DNA of 64,000 nucleotides. Source: VAZQ01 sp963841705. GTDB taxonomy: Bacteria; Pseudomonadota; Alphaproteobacteria; Rhizobiales; Xanthobacteraceae. The notes below the pieces were generated by a model that saw only the letters and a program-made list of their open reading frames with translations, did no database searches and was not told the origin of the DNA. The position numbers and the translations under genes are program-made. Below are positions 60,128-64,000 of this stretch, piece after piece. Location: NCBI GenBank assembly GCA_963841705.1, contig CAWJDY010000063.1, positions 62,001 through 126,000 on the forward strand, read 5' to 3'. The number at the start of each line of letters is the position of its first letter. Position 1 is the stretch's first letter.

Positions 60128-60643
60128 TCAGTAGGGATTGGGGACGCCGAGCCGGGCCAGTATGGAAACTTCCAGCTCCTCCATCGCCTGGGCCTCGTGT
60201 TCAGCCTGATGATCATAGCCGAGCAGATGAAGAAAGCCATGGACCACGAGATGGGCGAGATGGTGAGCGAACGGCTTGCCTTGCGCCCGGGCTTCACGCT
60301 CGGTCGTCTCATAGGCGATCACGATGTCGCCAAGCAGAGGCGGGGTTGCGCGCGCGATTGGCCGAGGATCCGCGCGAAACGAAAGTACATTCGTTGGTTT
60401 GTCCTGCTGCCGCCATATTCGGTTGAGACCGCGCAGAATTGTATCGTCTGCCAGCACGACTGCGACTTCACCCCCCTTCAGCGCCACCGCGGATGCGGCC
60501 TGACGTATTGCGCGCTTCAAGATCGCCCTGGAATCCCGCCGAGCGGCCCACAAGGGAGATTGGGTCACGATGTCAATCGTCGCCGCCCGGGAACCCGGCA
60601 AAGACCGTACCTGCCTGGGGCGGTAGCTCTGTGCCGGACTCAT
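60128..60643 (-). CDS. ybeY: Endoribonuclease/rRNA maturation factor YbeY
   Basis: 171-residue zinc protein for 16S rRNA 3'-end maturation and ribosome quality control. The H3xH5xH metal signature is HLVVHGFLHLLGYDHQAEHE. Also present: LRGLNRIWRQQDKPTNVLSF and LLGDIVIAYETTEREA. A ~20-residue N-terminal extension precedes the conserved IDIVTQSPLW. Starts 1 bp before the phoH stop region and 6 bp upstream of corC. Confidence 0.95.
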   Translation of the reverse strand: MSPAQSYRPRQVRSLPGSRAATIDIVTQSPLWAARRDSRAILKRAIRQAASAVALKGGEVAVVLADDTILRGLNRIWRQQDKPTNVLSFRADPRPIARATPPLLGDIVIAYETTEREARAQGKPFAHHLAHLVVHGFLHLLGYDHQAEHEAQAMEELEVSILARLGVPNPY

Positions 60644-61648
60644 TCATCGCTCTCGCGCACCGCTCGCGAGCTTGAGCGCCTCCTTGTCGTAAGCCTCCAC
60701 AATGCGGGCTACGAGCTCGTGTCGGATGACGTCCTCGGCGGTATAGGCAACAATGCCAACTCCTTCGACATTGCGCAGCAGCCGCGTGGCTTCAGCCAGT
60801 CCGGAAACCTGACCAGGGGGCAGATCGACCTGGCTCGGATCCCCGGTCACGATCATGCGGCTGTTCTCTCCCAGACGCGTCAGAAACATCTTCATCTGCA
60901 TCGCGGAGGTGTTTTGCGCTTCGTCCAAGATGACCACTGCATTCGAAAGCGTTCGCCCGCGCATGAAGGCAAGGGGTGCGATCTCTATCTCGTTTGTCTC
61001 CAGCGCGCGCTCCACAATACGTGCGTCCATGAGATCGTACAGTGCATCGTAGATGGGACGCAGATAGGGGTCTACTTTTTCCCGCATGTCGCCAGGCAGA
61101 AATCCCAGCCGCTCGCCCGCTTCGACTGCCGGTCGGGAGAGAACAATGCGATCGACCTCCTTGCGTTCGAAGAGCTGCACCGCATGCGCCACGGCAAGCC
61201 AGGTCTTTCCGGTTCCCGCCGGTCCGATCCCGAACACAAGCGCGTGGCGACGTAGTGCACGGATGTACGCATCCTGCGCCGGGGTGCGCGCGCGCACCAA
61301 ACGCTTGCGCAAGTTGATCTCCTCAAAACTTGTTCGCGCTTCGGCTGAGTTGTAATCAAACAGCGATCCTTGAGCGATGGCCAGGCGGATGGCACCCTCG
61401 AAATCGCCAGACACAAGCTCGCCGCCTTGCTTCAGGCGCTCGTACAGAGTTTCGAGCACACGACGCGCTTGCTCTACACTGTCGCGCGAACCTGCAAGAG
61501 TCACATGGTTCCCGCGCTGCTCCGCGACCACGCCGAGCCTGCGCTCGAGCAGCGCGAGGTTCTGCCCGTATTGCCCAAACAGCGTCGAAGCCAGTCGATT
61601 ATCTTCGAAAGTGAGCAAGAGCTGGGTTGCCGGACCGCTCGTCACCAT
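60644..61648 (-). CDS. ybeZ: PhoH-family ATPase (YbeZ)
   Basis: 334 residues from the ATG at 61648 (MVTSGPATQLLLTFEDNRL); the frame is open to 61897 but the extra part lies largely inside miaB. N-terminal KH-like region (GQNLALLERRLGVVAEQRGN), then the RecA-like ATPase: Walker A VFGIGPAGTGKTWLAVAHAV, Walker B AVVILDEAQNTSAMQMKMFL and TGDPSQVDLP. PhoH/YbeZ proteins act with YbeY in ribosomal RNA metabolism, matching the adjacent gene. Confidence 0.94.
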   Translation of the reverse strand: MVTSGPATQLLLTFEDNRLASTLFGQYGQNLALLERRLGVVAEQRGNHVTLAGSRDSVEQARRVLETLYERLKQGGELVSGDFEGAIRLAIAQGSLFDYNSAEARTSFEEINLRKRLVRARTPAQDAYIRALRRHALVFGIGPAGTGKTWLAVAHAVQLFERKEVDRIVLSRPAVEAGERLGFLPGDMREKVDPYLRPIYDALYDLMDARIVERALETNEIEIAPLAFMRGRTLSNAVVILDEAQNTSAMQMKMFLTRLGENSRMIVTGDPSQVDLPPGQVSGLAEATRLLRNVEGVGIVAYTAEDVIRHELVARIVEAYDKEALKLASGARER

Positions 61649-61698
61649 GGAGGGTGATGCGAGGGATCCGTTCTCAATTCGAGGCGACCGCAACGGCT

Positions 61699-63069
61699 TC
61701 AGTCCCCCATTGCCTGCGCGTCTCGCGCGAGCACGCCGAACAGGCTGTTTGAGCTTGCCTTGGTGATCCTTACCGCCGCAACTTCGCCGATCAGGGCCTT
61801 GGGTGCCATGACCTGAACCGGTTGCAGATATGGGGACCGGCCGACGATCTGGCCAGGATGGCGCCCGGCTTTTTCGAACAGGATCTCGAAAGTGCACTCG
61901 ACACAGCGGCTGTTGAAAGCGGTGGAATGGCGGTCGATCGCGGCCTGCACACGGTGCAACCGTTCCAGTTTGGCCTCCTCTGGGATTTGATCCGGCATAG
62001 CCGCGGCCGGCGTGCCGGGACGAGGCGAGTATTTAAATGAGAAGGCTCCGGCATAAGCGACTTCCTCAATGAGCGAGAGGGTCGCCCTGATGTCCTCTTC
62101 ATTCTCGCCAGGGAAGCCGACGATGAAATCGGAGGAGAACGCCATGTCCGCGCGCGCAGCGCGCAACCGCGCAATCACGTCCAGGTAAGCGGCTCGCGTA
62201 TGGCGGCGGTTCATCAGCGTTAGCATGCGGTCCGAGCCGGCCTGTGCAGGAACGTGTAGATACGGCATCAGCGCCGGCAGGTCGCGATGGGCGGCAATCA
62301 GGCTCGCCTCCATGTCGCAGGGATGACTGGTGGTGTAGCGCAGGCGCGCAATACCGGGCACCTCGGCAAGAAGGAGCAGAAGTCTTCCGAGCGTCCAGGC
62401 GCAGCCGTCGGGACCTCTCCCGTGATAGGCGTTGACGTTCTGGCCGATGAGCGTGATCTCACGTACCCCAGCATCCGCAAGGCGTTCTGCTTCGGCGACA
62501 ATCTGCAAAACGGGTCGCGACGCTTCAGCGCCGCGCGTATACGGCACGACGCAGAACGTGCAGAACTTATCGCAGCCTTCCTGGACGGTGACAAACGCCG
62601 ATACACCGCGCGCCTGGATCGCGTGTCGGGTTGGATCTCTGAGCCGGTCGAATTTGTCCTCGATAGGGAACTCGGTGTCGACGACCCTGCCATTGCGCTC
62701 AACGCGCGCGAGCAGCTCAGGCAGGCGGTGATAGGCCTGCGAGCCGATGACGAGATCAACCGTCGGCGCACGGCGAACGATCTCTTCCCCTTGCGCCTGG
62801 GCGACGCAGCCGGCGACGGCAATCTTCACTCGGCGTCCCGAACGCGCAGCCGTCTCCTTGAGCACACGCATGCGTCCCAGCTCGGAAAAGACCTTGTCCG
62901 CGGCCTTTTCTCGGATGTGACAGGTGTTCAGAATGATGAGGTCCGCATCCTCGGGCGTGAGCGTCTCTGCGAACCCTTCGGGCGCAAGCGTGTCCGCCAT
63001 ACGTTGGGAATCGTAGACGTTCATTTGACAGCCAAAGGACTTGATGTGGACCTTGCGGTCTGCGCTCAT
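61699..63069 (-). CDS. miaB: tRNA-2-methylthio-N6-dimethylallyladenosine synthase MiaB
   Basis: Radical-SAM methylthiotransferase acting on A37 of tRNAs reading UNN codons. 456 residues. The MTTase domain has three Cys (FGCQMNVYDS, LNTCHIREKA, VAGCVAQ). The radical-SAM cluster motif is GCDKFCTFCVVPYTRG. A C-terminal TRAM domain covers about 380-445 (CVECTFEILFEKAG, GRSPYLQPVQV). First known gene of the miaB-phoH-ybeY-corC-lnt unit on this strand. Confidence 0.96.
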   Translation of the reverse strand: MSADRKVHIKSFGCQMNVYDSQRMADTLAPEGFAETLTPEDADLIILNTCHIREKAADKVFSELGRMRVLKETAARSGRRVKIAVAGCVAQAQGEEIVRRAPTVDLVIGSQAYHRLPELLARVERNGRVVDTEFPIEDKFDRLRDPTRHAIQARGVSAFVTVQEGCDKFCTFCVVPYTRGAEASRPVLQIVAEAERLADAGVREITLIGQNVNAYHGRGPDGCAWTLGRLLLLLAEVPGIARLRYTTSHPCDMEASLIAAHRDLPALMPYLHVPAQAGSDRMLTLMNRRHTRAAYLDVIARLRAARADMAFSSDFIVGFPGENEEDIRATLSLIEEVAYAGAFSFKYSPRPGTPAAAMPDQIPEEAKLERLHRVQAAIDRHSTAFNSRCVECTFEILFEKAGRHPGQIVGRSPYLQPVQVMAPKALIGEVAAVRITKASSNSLFGVLARDAQAMGD

Positions 63070-63072
63070 GCG

Positions 63073-64000
63073 CTACTCCGGGGAGTGGATGTCGGCATCC
63101 TTTATCACTTTCGTCCATTTTGCGATTTCTGACCTGATATAGGCATCGAGGCTGTCCGGAGTACTGTCTTCGCTGCTCATACCGAGATCGGCGAAGCGCC
63201 GTTTGACATCTTCCTGTGCCAGCGCGAGCCGCACCTCACGATTGAGCCGCCCGAGGATGTCACGGGGCGTTCCGGCGGGAGCCACCAGCGCGAACCAGGT
63301 TGCGGCATCGAATTGCGGGAGGGCAGTTTCTGCAACGGTGGGAATCTCGGGGGCGGAGGCCGAGCGTTGCGAACTTGTCACCGCGAGTGCACGCAACCGG
63401 CCCGCCTTGATGTTGCCCATCACGGCGGAAAGGTTGGGGAACATGAGCGCAATCTGGCCTCCAAGAAGATCATTGATGGCAGGCGCCTCGCCACGGTAGG
63501 CGATATGCGTCATTCTGATCCCTGCAAGCGAAGAGAACAGCTCGGCGGCCATGTGCGGAGTGGTGCCAAGGCCGCCCGATCCGAAATTGAGCGTACCTGG
63601 TGCGGCCTTGGCCATCGCAATTACGTCATTTACCGAATGCGCGGGAATAGCAGGATGAACCGCAAGGACCATGGGGGAAACACCGGCGAGAGCGATGCCG
63701 GCAAAATCTCGTGACGGATCGAGGTCAACCTTACGGTAGAGAGTAGGGGCAACCGCCAGTGTCGTCTGGCTGCCCATCATGAGCGTGTATCCATCTGATG
63801 GCGACTTGGCCACGGCTTCAGCGGCAATGAGGCCGCTCGCCCCGGTGCGGTTCTCGACCACGACGGACTGCCCCATAGCATCTGACATTTTTTGCGCCAG
63901 GATCCTGGCGACGACATCGGTGCCGCCTCCGGCGGAGAATCCCACGATCAGCTTGATAGGCCGCTCGGGAAAGCTCGACATCTGCGCAGGGCTCTTGCTG
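63073..64000 (-). CDS. Bug-family (TctC-like) solute-binding protein, 5' end beyond the window
   Basis: Extracytoplasmic receptor of the tripartite tricarboxylate transporter type. FPERPIKLIVGFSAGGGTDV opens the mature domain. It is followed by VVVENRTGASGLIAAEAVAK, GYTLMMGSQTTLAVAPTLYR, LNFGSGGLGTTPHMAAELF and AYRGEAPAINDLLGGQI. At 63981 the Met before SSFPERP could be a start. However, the frame stays open to the edge and the residues before it (SPAQ) look like a signal-peptidase site, so the true start is probably beyond 64000. No TctA/TctB partner is in view. 3 bp upstream of miaB. Confidence 0.9.
   Translation of the reverse strand, partial: SKSPAQMSSFPERPIKLIVGFSAGGGTDVVARILAQKMSDAMGQSVVVENRTGASGLIAAEAVAKSPSDGYTLMMGSQTTLAVAPTLYRKVDLDPSRDFAGIALAGVSPMVLAVHPAIPAHSVNDVIAMAKAAPGTLNFGSGGLGTTPHMAAELFSSLAGIRMTHIAYRGEAPAINDLLGGQIALMFPNLSAVMGNIKAGRLRALAVTSSQRSASAPEIPTVAETALPQFDAATWFALVAPAGTPRDILGRLNREVRLALAQEDVKRRFADLGMSSEDSTPDSLDAYIRSEIAKWTKVIKDADIHSPE

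Noticed and set aside
1..64000. CRISPR arrays, tRNA genes, insertion sequences, prophage
   Set aside because: No spaced direct repeats, tRNA cloverleaf sequences, transposase motifs or phage structural genes were seen.

Overview
The window is a gene-dense, GC-rich bacterial chromosome segment. Gene content and order point to an alphaproteobacterium of the Hyphomicrobiales (Rhizobiales), probably close to the Bradyrhizobium/Xanthobacteraceae branch. The markers used are an Irr regulator with a GCPW heme motif next to fabA-fabB-fabI, a fused TsaE-AmgK protein beside a DivL-type kinase, an RHH-CoaBC fusion, a YlxR-L7Ae fusion, and the rimP-nusA-ylxR-infB-rbfA-truB-rpsO-pnp run. This placement is inference from gene content, not from a database search. 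No tRNA, rRNA, CRISPR array, prophage or insertion sequence was seen.

Layout. (1) 1-14.5 kb is almost entirely minus strand: YmdB-type phosphodiesterase and 5-FCL, yebC, ruvC-ruvA-(cytidine deaminase)-ruvB, a ParDE/RelBE-like toxin-antitoxin pair, ybgC-tolQRAB-pal-cpoB, tilS and the 5' part of ftsH. tolB carries a one-base frameshift, and a truncated zeta-toxin remnant lies between the YmdB-type gene and yebC. (2) A probable 6S RNA (about 14.56-14.70 kb, minus strand) lies upstream of the 5-FCL gene and is divergent from a large Rieske protein of unknown role. (3) 16.5-22 kb holds an exported hypothetical, murU, tsaE-amgK and divL. (4) 22.2-25.1 kb is a small catabolic island (HpcH/HpaI aldolase, VOC protein, cupin, LigJ-like 4-oxalomesaconate hydratase). 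(5) 25.1-31.7 kb carries rrf2, dut, coaBC, ubiB, ubiE and, divergently, mutM and an enoyl-CoA hydratase. (6) 31.7-36.3 kb is mixed: a protease-like exported protein lacking an obvious catalytic His, a MoeB/ThiF-type E1 enzyme, a D-glycerate-type dehydrogenase and an SH3-domain exported protein. (7) 36.3-39.9 kb has irr divergent from fabA-fabB-fabI. (8) 40.1-50.1 kb is the translation/RNA operon from pnp (3') to rimP (5'), with candidate regulatory leaders upstream of rimP, rpsO and pnp. (9) 50.4-64 kb has a DUF2336 protein, trmB, a DUF445 membrane protein, an MFS transporter, metK, an XRE regulator, lnt-corC-ybeY-phoH-miaB and a Bug-type binding protein cut by the window end.

Most genes are housekeeping: Holliday junction processing, Tol-Pal envelope constriction, lipoprotein maturation, unsaturated fatty-acid synthesis, ubiquinone and CoA synthesis, and transcription/translation. 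I do not see a clear new multi-gene defence or metabolic system. The most unusual items are: the tolB frameshift; the toxin-antitoxin pair whose toxin stop overlaps the ybgC start; the zeta-toxin remnant; the uncharacterised Rieske-helical protein; the DivL kinase with Tyr in place of the phospho-accepting His; and the RNA leaders upstream of rimP, rpsO and pnp.
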